DNA of 36,347 bases from an uncultured beta proteobacterium (GCA_903822435.1 CAIJPE010000417.1:1-36347), one strand, 5' to 3'; shown: positions 9,701 to 17,705, counted from the first letter of the stretch. Notes: generated by a model from the sequence alone, not told the origin. Made by a program: numbers and translations.

Positions 9701-10261
9701 GTCGCTGTCCTGCGTGGTGTAGCGGCCGGCGGTGTCGATGAGCACGGCCTGCTCGGAGATCCACCAGTCGCAGTTGCGCGTGCCGCCCACGCCCGAGACC
9801 CGACCTTCTGCCAGCGGGAAATCGAGCCCCGAATTGCGGATGGCGGTGGTCTTGCCGGATCCGGGCGGGCCGATCATCACGTACCACGGGCGTTCGTAGA
9901 GGTAGCCGCCCTTGCCGCCACCGGCCGCCTTCATGGCCGCCAGCGCATCGGCCAGGCGGCCGCTCACGGCACGCTCTTCCTCGGCCGCGGCGGCTGCCGC
10001 AGCCTCGGCCTTGGCCGCCTTCTCATCGGTCTGGGTGGCACCGGCCACCAACGCCGCATCACGCTTCTGGGCGCGCCGCACCAGCCAGATCATCACGCCC
10101 AGCCAGATCAGCACCGGCAAGGCCGCCAGCAACACCAGCAGCCATGTGGCGTTCACACCCAGCGCAGGCGCGAACAGCCAGACCACCACCGCCAGCAGGA
10201 GGGCCCCGACCAGGGATCCGATGCCGGACCAGGAAACAACCGCAGCCAGGAATCCTTTCAC
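6713..10261 (-). CDS. tssM: TssM (IcmF-like) T6SS inner-membrane protein
   Basis: An 1182-residue inner-membrane component of the T6SS membrane complex that links the baseplate to the periplasm. There are two N-terminal membrane helices (about 14-34 and 40-61). A cytoplasmic NTPase-like domain follows, with Walker A GPPGSGKTT (131-139), DTAGR (176-180) and SKAD (260-263). A third helix lies near 437-459, followed by a long periplasmic region ending in a beta-rich C-terminal domain. Length and order match full-length TssM with an intact Walker A site. Its ATG overlaps the tssL stop by four bases (ATGA), showing translational coupling. An Ala/Pro-rich stretch near 800-830 and another near 920-950 are likely linkers. 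In most systems the periplasmic part contacts TssJ, which is not seen here. Confidence 0.97.
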   Translation of the reverse strand: MKGFLAAVVSWSGIGSLVGALLLAVVVWLFAPALGVNATWLLVLLAALPVLIWLGVMIWLVRRAQKRDAALVAGATQTDEKAAKAEAAAAAAAEEERAVSGRLADALAAMKAAGGGKGGYLYERPWYVMIGPPGSGKTTAIRNSGLDFPLAEGRVSGVGGTRNCDWWISEQAVLIDTAGRYTTQDSDAASDKAGWERFLELLRRERPRQPLNGVVVAFGVDMLSRLDPAGREQHAQAVRRRVRELESKLGQRLPVYFVVSKADLVVGFTEFFDDLDREARNQVWGMTFAPEQAPEGPGDAFSTEFGGLVQRLQDRLLERLQAERGAEQRARIAGFPAQFASLEAPLSAFIKAAFGGSKLDPAPFLRGVYLSSGTQEGTPIDRLTGALSRAFGLDPRRPAAVMAQKGRSYFLGRLLRDVVFNEARLAARDRHVEKRRRIVQIAAWSTAAVAVLLGLGLGWRATGIESARMQQSSAALQAAEASAKTLGLPLDKATPRDDLARLLPYLDSAAALPSAAEGGSGHLGLSQEAKLAGAGDLAYKHALERMFLPRLLARLEGQLRDNMQKPAYLYLATRVYLMLGRQGPLDPSLIKEWMAAEWAQAYPGAMGQPVRDKLMAHLGAFLDQDFTTYALDGALVDQARRVFSRMPMADRVYARLRGTATDVPPWRPAEALGLAGQRLFVLQSGAPVTEAAVPGLFTVDGLYRSFLPRLPKAMVEAASESWVLGPEAAASASDPQLLEAAVVRLYAQDYIGEWQKMLDSISLAPLGGPAKAAEALNLLSAPNSPMRDLLQGVARQLSLGTPPAEPAAASGAAASAAAALVKGAAKTVTSAVKVVPGAGNRVTEALGLQPAANSASVVAQIVEERFKALREAAGKPLDGTLAVLNALYVQVAKLATLAPGAAPPPPAAGLDPGQQLQAEAQRAPEPLSRWLRSLASTSSGVVTGGTRAALAAAGKQQLAPFCQGVEARFPFRREPGAPDMPMVDFARLFGRGGAFEQFFAQNLATMVDRSQSTWKAVSPDGGTPPISAGDLAQFQRAEVIREAFFPPALPNQAGAGFTFELVPVSLDGGAKGAVLDINGTKTPIAAGAVGGRTVTLQWPSQGNISLSFDGEQAAGALGNDGPWASLRFVARGKLSPTADATRFRLSFQQGLRTAEFELRTNSRVHPFGLRELAEFRCPQMAP

Positions 10262-11673
10262 CTCAGGGTCCCTTCATTGCGGGCCAGGACGACTTCGATG
10301 CGGCGATTTTGTTCACGACCTTCGGCTGTGGCGTTGCTGGCCAGGGGCTCGGTATCGGCGCGCCCGGCAGAGGTGAATCGGTCGGGCTGCGCGGCCGCAG
10401 CGGCCAGGACGGCCTTGGCGGCATCGGCCCGCGCCGCCGACAGCTGGAAGTTCGAAGGGAACCGCACGGTGCGGATGGGCTGGTTGTCGGAATGGCCCAG
10501 TACCGTCACGCGACCGGTCTCGTTGGCCAGCGCCTGCCCGATGCGCTTGAGCACTTGCACCATGCGGGGCTCGAGCTCGGCGCTGCCGGGCTCGAACATG
10601 CCTCGGCCGTTGATCCGCACCACCAGGCGTTGGGCGTCGCCCTGCACGCCGACCAGCCCTTCGGCGATCTCGGGGGCGAGGAACTTCGAGACCGTGGTCA
10701 CCAGGTCGGACGCGGCGGGGGCGGCGGCGGCAGGTGCCACGGCCACCACTTCGCGCTGGATGGTCGGCGGCTGAAGCGGGGGCAGCTGCGTCAGCCGGGA
10801 CTGCAACTCATCGCCCGCCGCATTGACGTGGCTCGACGCAGCCACATAACCCACGGCCAGCACGAACACGGCGACCGCGCCGGCCACCCAGGCCGGCACG
10901 GCGCGGGCCGGGCCGCGGTGCGGCGCGTCCACCCCGCGCCATCGGGGCGAGAGTTCGCGCTCCCAGGCGCCGTTGAGCTGCGAGAGCAACTGATACAGGC
11001 TCTCGCGGATGCGGTCGAGCTCGGCGCTGCCCCGCGCATCGAGCCGGTAGCGGCCGCGCAGACCCAGTGCCAGGCACAGGTAGCACACCTCCAGCGCGGG
11101 CAGGTATCGCCCCGGCTCCTTCTGCATGCCGGCCAGCAGGTCGAAAAACCGCTCGCCGCTGCGCACGTCCTGGTGGAAGGTGGAGCTCAGTGAACGCGAT
11201 GCCCAGCTGCTGGCCTGCCCCCAGGGCGTGGCCAGCGCGGTGTCGTCCAACGCAGCGCACAGGGCGTAGTGGCCGGCGCGCAGCTGGTCGTCGGGGACCT
11301 TGGCAGCGCGGCATTCGGCCTCGAAGGTCTGCAACGCGCGCATGGCGCGGTCGCGCAGTTCCTCGGCATTGGCCACCTGGGCCGTCGGGCCCCCGGCGCC
11401 GATGCGGCCCAGCAGGTCCAGCAGCGGCGCCGCAGCGGCGGCCATGGGCGACTTGCCGACCTTGGGCAGGGCCTCGGCCTCGCCCGCCATGCGCGGCGAG
11501 GAGCCACTCGGCGGCCTGGCGGCCGCGGGCCGCATGGGGGCCGCGGCGGGCGGCATGGCCACCGGTGGCAACGGTTGCGCCGCAGGCGGCGGCACGGGCG
11601 GCACCGCACCGCCCGGCCCGCGCAGGATGGTGCGGTCGTTGTCCTCGGGTTCGCTGAAGGGGTTGTCGCTCAT
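10258..11673 (-). CDS. tssL: TssL (DotU-like) with C-terminal OmpA peptidoglycan-binding domain
   Basis: A 471-residue evolved TssL. A Pro-rich N-terminus (1-70) precedes the cytoplasmic DotU/TssL helical domain (about 75-245). One membrane helix follows (AWVAGAVAVFVLAVGYVAAS, 261-280), then a periplasmic OmpA-like domain (about 345-465). This last domain holds GHSDNQPI, SAARADAAKAVL and GRADTEPL, ending in NRRIEVVL, as expected for peptidoglycan binding. TssL recruits the baseplate and anchors TssM. In this version the protein itself can grip the cell wall, removing the need for a separate TagL-type anchor. Downstream, tssM overlaps by four bases; upstream, tssK ends 26 bases away. Confidence 0.95.
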   Translation of the reverse strand: MSDNPFSEPEDNDRTILRGPGGAVPPVPPPAAQPLPPVAMPPAAAPMRPAAARPPSGSSPRMAGEAEALPKVGKSPMAAAAAPLLDLLGRIGAGGPTAQVANAEELRDRAMRALQTFEAECRAAKVPDDQLRAGHYALCAALDDTALATPWGQASSWASRSLSSTFHQDVRSGERFFDLLAGMQKEPGRYLPALEVCYLCLALGLRGRYRLDARGSAELDRIRESLYQLLSQLNGAWERELSPRWRGVDAPHRGPARAVPAWVAGAVAVFVLAVGYVAASSHVNAAGDELQSRLTQLPPLQPPTIQREVVAVAPAAAAPAASDLVTTVSKFLAPEIAEGLVGVQGDAQRLVVRINGRGMFEPGSAELEPRMVQVLKRIGQALANETGRVTVLGHSDNQPIRTVRFPSNFQLSAARADAAKAVLAAAAAQPDRFTSAGRADTEPLASNATAEGREQNRRIEVVLARNEGTLR

Positions 11674-11699
11674 GTCAAGGCCCTACGCGCTGGAAGCGC

Positions 11700-13040
11700 T
11701 CATGCCCGTATCGCCCAGAGTTCGAGGACGAGGTTCGGGAATTCATCGGACACGTGGATACCGAATCCGCCCGAGCTCTTCATCTGCTGCCAGTGCGGGC
11801 TGCCGCGGTCGAGCTCGAAATAGGCCGCACCGGCCTGGAAGGGAATCTGCCGGGGCGCCACCGGCAAGGGCCTGACCGCGATGCCGGGCAAAGACACGTT
11901 GACCAGTTCGCGGATGTGCTCCACCGCCCCGATCTTGACCTTGTTGGGGAACAGCCGGCGCAGTTGCTCACCCGGGATATCGGCCGACACGGCCAGCACG
12001 AACTGGCTGGCGCGCAGCAGGTTGCGGTCGCTGATGGGGCCCACCCGGATGCCGAACTTGGGCTCCTGCAGCGGGATGGCCACGGCGTTGGTCTCCAGCA
12101 CCATCGACAGCGAACGGCGCAGATCGGCCACCACCGGCGCAAGGCTGCGCTGCAGGTCGTCGTGGCGATAGGCCGGGTAGACGCTGGCGCGCTTGTCGGG
12201 GGCCGTGAAGGTGGCCAGTTCGCCTGCGATCTGCACCAGGGTGGCGTAGAGTTCCTCGGGATGTACGTGGCCCGAGTCGGCCCAGTGCGCCATCAGCGGA
12301 TGCCAGCGGTTGACCGCCTGCAGCAGCAGGAAGTCGGCTACGTCGGCCACACCCCGGGCCCCGGGCTGGCCAAGCCGGGCGGCCAGCACTTCGGCACGCT
12401 GGCCGAGCATGCCCACCAATTCGGCCGCCAGGTTGCCCAGCGACGAGTGCGCCGATACGCGCAGGCTGGGCGGGATGTAGCGGTCGTCGAGCAGCACGCG
12501 GCGGTCGGCCTGCACCTCGACGATGCGGGCCAGGCCCAGCCGTGAATAGCCGGCCAGTTCGCCGCCATCCAGCAGGTAGCGCAAGCGCAGCCGGCCGATG
12601 CCCAGTTCGGCTGCGATGGGGCTGTCGGAGTGGGTGTCGAAGGCCTCGAAAGTGCGCAAGGCGTAGCGCGCCCGCACTTCTTCGGGGGCGCCGTCGCCGG
12701 CACTGACTTCGGGGTTGCCATCCTGCTGCAGGGGCAGGCCCAGGTACACCACGGCATTGCGGGTGCCTTCGGGCAGGTCGAGCGGCAGGGGCGCGTCCGC
12801 ACCGCCGGGAATGGAAAAGGGCGTGCCGTCTTCCATGATGCCGGCGGCCGACGACAGGGCGAAACGACCGGCAGCCAGCAGGTCGCGGTCGACCGAGAGT
12901 TCGGTCAGTCCCCAGGGATGGGCGCGCAGCGGTGCCGTGCGGGCCTGCAACTGGTGCGCCGTGTGACGGTCCTGCTGCTGGAAGTGCTGGGCCCGCAGGA
13001 ACATGCCTTCCTGCCACACCACCTTGTCATGCCAGACCAT
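11700..13040 (-). CDS. tssK: TssK T6SS baseplate protein
   Basis: A 446-residue protein with the diagnostic TssK N-terminus (KVVWQEGMFLRAQHFQQQD) and family length. TssK trimers connect the TssEFG baseplate wedge to the TssLM membrane complex and recognise the TssL cytoplasmic domain. The C-terminal part (about 320-446) with FVLAVSADIPGEQLRRLFP matches the receptor-like domain of the family. It lies between fha and tssL; in many clusters tssJ would be next to it, but none is present on either side. The ATG at 13040 is well supported by the conserved N-terminus. Confidence 0.96.
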   Translation of the reverse strand: MVWHDKVVWQEGMFLRAQHFQQQDRHTAHQLQARTAPLRAHPWGLTELSVDRDLLAAGRFALSSAAGIMEDGTPFSIPGGADAPLPLDLPEGTRNAVVYLGLPLQQDGNPEVSAGDGAPEEVRARYALRTFEAFDTHSDSPIAAELGIGRLRLRYLLDGGELAGYSRLGLARIVEVQADRRVLLDDRYIPPSLRVSAHSSLGNLAAELVGMLGQRAEVLAARLGQPGARGVADVADFLLLQAVNRWHPLMAHWADSGHVHPEELYATLVQIAGELATFTAPDKRASVYPAYRHDDLQRSLAPVVADLRRSLSMVLETNAVAIPLQEPKFGIRVGPISDRNLLRASQFVLAVSADIPGEQLRRLFPNKVKIGAVEHIRELVNVSLPGIAVRPLPVAPRQIPFQAGAAYFELDRGSPHWQQMKSSGGFGIHVSDEFPNLVLELWAIRA

Positions 13041-13078
13041 TCGGCTCCTCGGCGCTTGGGCGCGGTTGTTGCAATCCG

Positions 13079-13097
13079 GCCGCCGGTGCCCGGCGGC
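13079..13097 (-). terminator. GC hairpin between fha and tssK
   Basis: A perfect 8-bp inverted repeat (GCCGCCGG and CCGGCGGC) with a 3-base loop lies in the 87-base gap between the fha stop and the tssK start. There is no T-tract, so it is more likely a partial attenuator or an mRNA-stability element than a full stop. Confidence 0.35.
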
Positions 13098-13127
13098 GCG
13101 CAGGGTTGCTCATGCCCGGTTTGTATC

Positions 13128-14606
13128 TCACTTCTTGACCCGTTCGGCCGCCTGTTCGTAGGCTCGGGCGAAAGCGGTCCCGAAGGCGCTCTCGAAATCG
13201 TCCTCGAACTGCTCCAGCAGCTTGGCGTGGCGCCGCTTGTAGGCCTCCCAAAGGCGCTTTTCTCGGCTGCCCGAAAACAGCCCTCCGCCGCTGGGCTCTT
13301 CGGCCTCCAGGTCGGCTGGGGCCAGCTTCTCCAGCAGGGCCTTGGCCGCCGCCTGCGTGGCCGCCAGGGCCGCCACCTGGTGCAGGGTGAGGTCGTCGAT
13401 GGACTCGCGCATGGCCCACAAGGCCGGCGAGCGTGGGTCGATCAGTGCCGCCAGCGCCTGCTCGTCCGATGCGGCGAACTTCAGCGGGTTGTTGTCGGTG
13501 ACACGCAACATCGTCTGTTCGATGCGGAACTCACGCTTCACGGTGCCCCGTGCGATGAGCAGCGCACGCACGCCGGCCACCGCAGCGCGCAGGAGCGCGC
13601 CGGCCGTGCGCAGAGCGGCCTCGGGGTCGGCCACCGCGCGAGCGGCCATCTCGGGGGGCAGGTCGGCGCCGGCCAGCAGCGCCGCCAGGGCGCCCGCTGC
13701 ATCGGCGGCACCGGCCTGGGCCGGTGGGGGCTCGGACGCGCGCGCCACCGGTGCGGGCACCGCAGCCGCGCGCATTGCCGGCGGCATGGGGACAACCGGC
13801 GGCCGGGCCGGCACGACGGGCGGGCTGGTGGGGAGTTCGCCCTCGTCCGAAGGCACCGCGGCCGCGGGCCGAACGGGCGGTGCGGTCACCGGCACGGCCG
13901 GGCGGGCCGCCATGGGCACGGGCGGCGGCAGAGGCGCCAGCAACTCGTCGAAGGGCGAATCCGTGGGCCGCATGGCCGCTGGCGCCGGGGGGGCGGGGGG
14001 CGGCGGAGGCAGGAGATCGTGGTACCAATCGTCCGGAATGATGGGCTTGCCCGAGGACGCCGCTGCCGGCGGCACGAAGGCATCGGCGGCCGAGGCGGCA
14101 TGGTCCGGCATGGCGGCGTGCGGATCGGGCCGCTGCCCGAAGGGGCTCGCGTCCGCACGGACGGGGGCGTCGTCCAAGCCCGGCAAGCGGGCCGCCGCAA
14201 AGCCGGGGTGGGGGCTGGCAACCGGCGGCAGCGCGTAGGGGCTGGACAACGGGTCGAGGTCGGTCGGGCCGCTGGGCATGAAGGTGGACTGCGAGATCGC
14301 GACCTCGATCTCATAGGCCCCCAGGCGCAGGCGGTCGCCGTCCACCAGCTGCTGGGCCTGATCGCGCCCGATCGGCCCCGTGCTGAAGTTGACGAAGGTG
14401 CCGTTGGTGGACAGGTCGCGCACCTGCCAGCAGCCGCCCACGAACTCCAGCGTGCAATGCTTGCGCGACAGCGACTTCAAGGGATCGGGCAGCGCCCAGT
14501 CGCATTCGACGCCGCGGCCGACCGTGAGCTCGCCGCCCTGGATTTGGCGCTGCTCGGCTGTCACGGAGTCGGGACACCGCAGCACGGTGAGGGTCAGGGT
14601 CGACAT
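13128..14606 (-). CDS. fha: Fha/TagH FHA-domain T6SS regulator
   Basis: A 492-residue protein with an N-terminal forkhead-associated domain (about 1-100). The phosphothreonine-binding residues are visible: Gly30-Arg31, Ser47-Arg48-Lys49-His50 and Asn68-Gly69 (STNGTF). A long Pro/Ala linker (about 115-290) leads to a C-terminal TagH domain (about 300-492) with a helical end. In characterised T6SSs Fha reads the phosphothreonine mark set by the PpkA kinase and removed by PppA, promotes assembly, and is the target of TagF repression. Both enzymes of that pathway are in this window. Its start is ATG at 14606, 52 bases after the PAAR stop. The linker is low-complexity and may vary among strains. 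Confidence 0.93.
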   Translation of the reverse strand: MSTLTLTVLRCPDSVTAEQRQIQGGELTVGRGVECDWALPDPLKSLSRKHCTLEFVGGCWQVRDLSTNGTFVNFSTGPIGRDQAQQLVDGDRLRLGAYEIEVAISQSTFMPSGPTDLDPLSSPYALPPVASPHPGFAAARLPGLDDAPVRADASPFGQRPDPHAAMPDHAASAADAFVPPAAASSGKPIIPDDWYHDLLPPPPPAPPAPAAMRPTDSPFDELLAPLPPPVPMAARPAVPVTAPPVRPAAAVPSDEGELPTSPPVVPARPPVVPMPPAMRAAAVPAPVARASEPPPAQAGAADAAGALAALLAGADLPPEMAARAVADPEAALRTAGALLRAAVAGVRALLIARGTVKREFRIEQTMLRVTDNNPLKFAASDEQALAALIDPRSPALWAMRESIDDLTLHQVAALAATQAAAKALLEKLAPADLEAEEPSGGGLFSGSREKRLWEAYKRRHAKLLEQFEDDFESAFGTAFARAYEQAAERVKK

Positions 14607-14658
14607 CGCTGTGAATTCGCTCTCGTGCTCAGGGGATCGGCTCCGCCACCAGGGGCGA

Positions 14659-14961
14659 TCAACCGCCGATGAGGACCGTCGGACAGCCCATCACCACCGA
14701 ACCGCCATGGCCGGACAGGTCGCCGATGCGCGCCGCGGGCAGCTTGCACACCAGCACGGTGGCACTGCCCTTGGCGATCATGTCTGGCGGCCCGACACAC
14801 ACGCATTGATCGGTGGCCCTCGCCTGCGGCATTTTGCCGGTCAACACCGTGGGGGCGCCACCGACGATCGGCCCGCCAACGTGAGGAATGGGCGGCAAAC
14901 CCGGCGTGACCATCGGGCACACGTGCATGTCGGTCAGGCGAGCGGCGGGGGGACCGGGCAT
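14659..14961 (-). CDS. PAAR-domain spike tip protein
   Basis: A 100-residue protein that is essentially a lone PAAR domain, forming the sharp, metal-bound tip on the VgrG trimer. It has the family start (MPGPPAARLTDMHVCPM), repeated GG/IGG turns, and several His and Cys able to bind zinc (His13, Cys15, His27, the Cys pair near 53-55, Cys72, His84, Cys92). No toxin extension is attached, so it would act as a plain tip or carry a separate effector. The open frame begins far upstream, but the ATG at 14961, one base after the preceding stop (TGACATG), is clearly the start. It sits with vgrG, as usual for a cognate spike set. Confidence 0.93.
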   Translation of the reverse strand: MPGPPAARLTDMHVCPMVTPGLPPIPHVGGPIVGGAPTVLTGKMPQARATDQCVCVGPPDMIAKGSATVLVCKLPAARIGDLSGHGGSVVMGCPTVLIGG

Positions 14962-14962
14962 G

Positions 14963-15553
14963 TCAGGGCTCTTCCGGCGGGATGCGGCCGGCGCCGCCGG
15001 CGGCGATGTCGCGCGCGGCGGCCAGGAAGCGCACCAGGCGGGCCGGCGCACGCTCGGGCTTGCTGCGCACGGCAGCCAACACCACCGCCCCACTGATGGC
15101 CACGCCGGTCAGGTGTTCGGCGGGCGGGACAACGGGCTGGCCTTCGGGCGACATGCTGCCGCCGCTCCAGAAGGCGCCCACTGCAGCCCAGGCCTCGGGG
15201 CTGCGGAACTCCGTCTTCTGGGCGGCCTCCCAGGCCGCGCGGCGGAGGGCATCGTCGGTCGGCTTGCGCACCCAGGCCTCGGCCGCGGCGCGGGCCTGGG
15301 CATCGGCCGGCGGCAACGCGGGGTCGGGCACGGCCGCGGAACACATGCAAGCCCACCACACGGCCTCGCGCTTGTGCAGCGCGTGGGCCGACAGGCGCGC
15401 GGCTTCGTTGTGGAAGCCGGCGGCTTCGAGCCGGGCCACGCCGTCGGCGGCAGTCAGAGCGCCAGCCAGCGCGGCCTGCGCCGGCGGCTCGAGCTCCAGC
15501 CGCGGCAGCAAGGGTGCCAGCGGGGCACCCAACTTGGGCAGGGTTGCCGTCAC
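14963..15553 (-). CDS. Small T6SS-associated helical protein between VgrG and PAAR (DUF6931-like)
   Basis: A 196-residue mostly helical protein starting at a GTG 2 bases after the vgrG stop (TGACCGTG) and ending 1 base before the PAAR ATG, so it is translationally coupled to both. Recognisable stretches are KREAVWWACMC (about 61-71), AAAEAWVRKPTD and WAAVGAFWSGGSMSPEGQP (about 121-139). I believe it belongs to the DUF6931 group found beside VgrG and PAAR genes in T6SS loci, though this is from memory. Function is unknown. Its position suggests a chaperone/adaptor for loading the spike tip, but no sequence motif proves it. No signal peptide or membrane segment is seen. Confidence 0.8.
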   Translation of the reverse strand: MTATLPKLGAPLAPLLPRLELEPPAQAALAGALTAADGVARLEAAGFHNEAARLSAHALHKREAVWWACMCSAAVPDPALPPADAQARAAAEAWVRKPTDDALRRAAWEAAQKTEFRSPEAWAAVGAFWSGGSMSPEGQPVVPPAEHLTGVAISGAVVLAAVRSKPERAPARLVRFLAAARDIAAGGAGRIPPEEP

Positions 15554-15555
15554 GG

Positions 15556-17625
15556 TCAGTTCAACATCACGATGCCGCCCTTGACCATCACCATGGCATC
15601 GGCGTCCACCTGCACCATCGGCGCCTTGGTCTTGTGCATGGCCTGCGCTTCCTCGCTGATCATGGTGCCCTTGATGGTGATGCCCGTCTGGTCCACCACC
15701 AACGTGTTGCTGCCCACCTTCAAGGTGATGCTCTGCATCGCCTCCAGCGTGATGCTGCCCAGGCTGCACTTGATAGTCATGTTGCCCATCTTGATCGTGT
15801 GCGTGGCGTTGCCGGTGTTCACCGTGACGGTTTCGTTGCCGGTCTTGATGGTGGCCTCGCGGTTGCCGGTGTCCACCGAGGTGGTGTCGTTGCCGGTCTT
15901 GATCGTGACTTCCCGGTTGCCGGTCTCCACCGTGTGGGTGTCATTGCCCTGCTTGACCGTGACCAGCCGGTTCCCCTGCTCGACCGTCAGCGTGTCGTGC
16001 GACTGCTTGACAGTCACGGTGCGGGCGTTCTTGATGGTCTCGATCTGGTCGTGGTCGATCTTGCGCGTCTCGTCGTTCTCGACCTCGACGTTCAGGTCCT
16101 TCTGGGCATGCACGAAGACTTCTTCGGAATCCTTCTTGTCCTCGAAGCGCAGCACGTTGGCATCGTCCGCACTGTCGGACTTGTGGCTGCGCGTGCTGAT
16201 GCCGCTTTGCGCGGGGTTGGTGCCCGGCAGGAAGGGGGGCTTGGCATCCTTGCCGTAGACCGAGCCGGTGACGATGGGCCGGTCAGGGTCGCCATCGAGG
16301 AAGGCCACCATCACCTCGTCGCCGATCCGCGGCAGGAACCATGTGCCGCCCCAGGCACCGGCCGCCGACTGCGCCACGCGCACCCAGCACGAGGTGGTGT
16401 CGTCGTCGGCCCCCAGGTGGTCCCAGCGGAACTTGATCTTGATGCGCCCGAACTCGTCGACGTGGATCTTCTCGCCCGAAGGGCCCGTGACCTTGGCCGA
16501 GTACAGGCCCGTCATGATGGGCCGGCGGTGCTCGCGCACGGGCATCCACGTGCGGGCCGCATCCACCAGGGTGAGCGAGCAGTTGTAGCTCTCGGTGCCG
16601 CCCGAGCCCGCGCCGAGCCTGGACGAATCGGTGGCCACATGCTCGGCCGTGGTCACGACGAAGCTCTTGCGGTCTTCGGTTCCGTCCTCGGCTTCGACGC
16701 CGATGGACACCCGGGCCCCGGCCCCGTAGCGCGGGTCGATGGTGGTGGCCGAGTAGTGTTCGGACGCTGTCTCATGCCCGCCCATCTCGACGGCTGCAGG
16801 GTCGAGGCCGGGACGCGTGGCCATGCCGCCGGGCCAGCGGAAGACCTTGCCGGAAGCCCACATCGCCGGTTCACCAGCGTAGGTGCGCGTGTCGCTGGAC
16901 TTGGTCTGGACGACGGAGGGCTGGCTGCGCTCGCCGTCCATGTCCTCGAGTTGGACCGAGGCCGAACGTGCACGGCTGGCGCGCTGCCAATCGCCGAGTT
17001 CGAGGGAGTTGGCGGTCACGGCCTTGGCGACGACATCGCCGCCCTCGAAGGCGGGGAACCCGGGGGCCGTGGCGCTGATATGCAGCGTGTGCGCACTGGC
17101 CGTGTGGCTGAAGTAGTAACCCATGCCGTGCTCTTCGAGCAGGCGAGAGATGAAATGCAGGTCGCTCTCGTTGAACTGCGTGCAGTACGGCATCGGCTCC
17201 AGGGTGGGCAGGATGCCCCAACTGGCGGCCGTCAATCCGTACTCGCCGACGATCGCATCGACGATGTCCTTGGCACTCTTGGCCTGGAATATGCGGCAGT
17301 TGCGCTTGAGCCCCAGGCGCCACAAGCCCGGCACTGCCACCAACCGATAGGCCGCCTTGCCGCCAGGGCCGGGGCCGAGCTTCATGAATTCGGACACCAG
17401 GCCGTGGAAGTACCGCTTGTGCTCGGCGTCGTCCACGGTCTGGGTGACCGTGACGGTGATTTCCTTGGTCAGCAACGCCGATGGCAGGATCGCGCCGTCG
17501 TCGGCCAGCACGTCGACCTCGAAGGTGTACGGCGTGCCCACTGTTTCGCGGGCATGCAGCCGCGTTGCCACCAGCGCATCGGCACCCAGCGGTGAAGTGA
17601 TCTCCAGCAGTCGCGCGAGCGCCAT
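15556..17625 (-). CDS. vgrG: VgrG (TssI) spike protein
   Basis: A 689-residue VgrG, the trimeric spike that caps the Hcp tube. The N-terminal gp27-like part (about 1-380) begins MALARLLEITSPLGADAL. A gp5-like OB domain (about 395-480) contains VDEFGRIKIKFRWDH, then GGTWFLPRIGDEVMVAFLDGD. The C-terminal half is a beta-prism built from short repeats (about 540-630) and ends soon after in GGIVMLN. There is no extra effector domain, so it is a structural VgrG. The open frame could begin at a TTG at 17655, but the ATG at 17625 matches the family start. It lies downstream of hcp, separated by a strong hairpin. Confidence 0.95.
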   Translation of the reverse strand: MALARLLEITSPLGADALVATRLHARETVGTPYTFEVDVLADDGAILPSALLTKEITVTVTQTVDDAEHKRYFHGLVSEFMKLGPGPGGKAAYRLVAVPGLWRLGLKRNCRIFQAKSAKDIVDAIVGEYGLTAASWGILPTLEPMPYCTQFNESDLHFISRLLEEHGMGYYFSHTASAHTLHISATAPGFPAFEGGDVVAKAVTANSLELGDWQRASRARSASVQLEDMDGERSQPSVVQTKSSDTRTYAGEPAMWASGKVFRWPGGMATRPGLDPAAVEMGGHETASEHYSATTIDPRYGAGARVSIGVEAEDGTEDRKSFVVTTAEHVATDSSRLGAGSGGTESYNCSLTLVDAARTWMPVREHRRPIMTGLYSAKVTGPSGEKIHVDEFGRIKIKFRWDHLGADDDTTSCWVRVAQSAAGAWGGTWFLPRIGDEVMVAFLDGDPDRPIVTGSVYGKDAKPPFLPGTNPAQSGISTRSHKSDSADDANVLRFEDKKDSEEVFVHAQKDLNVEVENDETRKIDHDQIETIKNARTVTVKQSHDTLTVEQGNRLVTVKQGNDTHTVETGNREVTIKTGNDTTSVDTGNREATIKTGNETVTVNTGNATHTIKMGNMTIKCSLGSITLEAMQSITLKVGSNTLVVDQTGITIKGTMISEEAQAMHKTKAPMVQVDADAMVMVKGGIVMLN
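15781..16032 (-). repeat. Coding repeats of the VgrG beta-prism needle
   Basis: About eight units of 10-11 codons encode alternating lines such as TVKQGNDTHTVETGNREVTI and TIKTGNETVTVNTGNATHTI. The alternating Thr/Val/Ile and Gly-Asn turns are typical of the gp5C-like triple-stranded beta helix of VgrG. Unit DNA sequences are similar enough to allow recombination. Confidence 0.85.
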
Positions 17626-17655
17626 ACCAGCCAGTGCCTCAGGGCGGAATGCCAA

Positions 17656-17684
17656 GGACGTGCGCGCAATCGGCGCGCACGTCC
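17656..17684 (-). terminator. Strong hairpin between hcp and vgrG
   Basis: A perfect 12-bp inverted repeat (GGACGTGCGCGC and GCGCGCACGTCC) with a 5-base loop lies just after the hcp stop and 31 bases before the vgrG ATG. It is the strongest stem I noticed in the gaps between genes. On the minus strand only a short T-containing run follows, so it may be a partial terminator or an RNA-processing stem that keeps hcp mRNA more abundant than vgrG mRNA. This would fit the large Hcp excess needed for the tube. Confidence 0.7.
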
Positions 17685-17705
17685 ATCAACCATCAGCCCT
17701 TGGGA

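Noticed and set aside
6725..10774. A 1349-codon open frame on the plus strand opposite tssM and tssL
   Set aside because: Long antisense open frames are common in high-GC DNA. The translation is low-complexity (His, Arg, Gly, Gln-rich) with no domain, and tssM/tssL on the other strand are certain.
13027..13419. A 130-codon frame between fha and tssK considered as tssJ
   Set aside because: It overlaps the fha 3' end, has no lipobox or signal peptide, and is Gly/Arg-rich shadow sequence.
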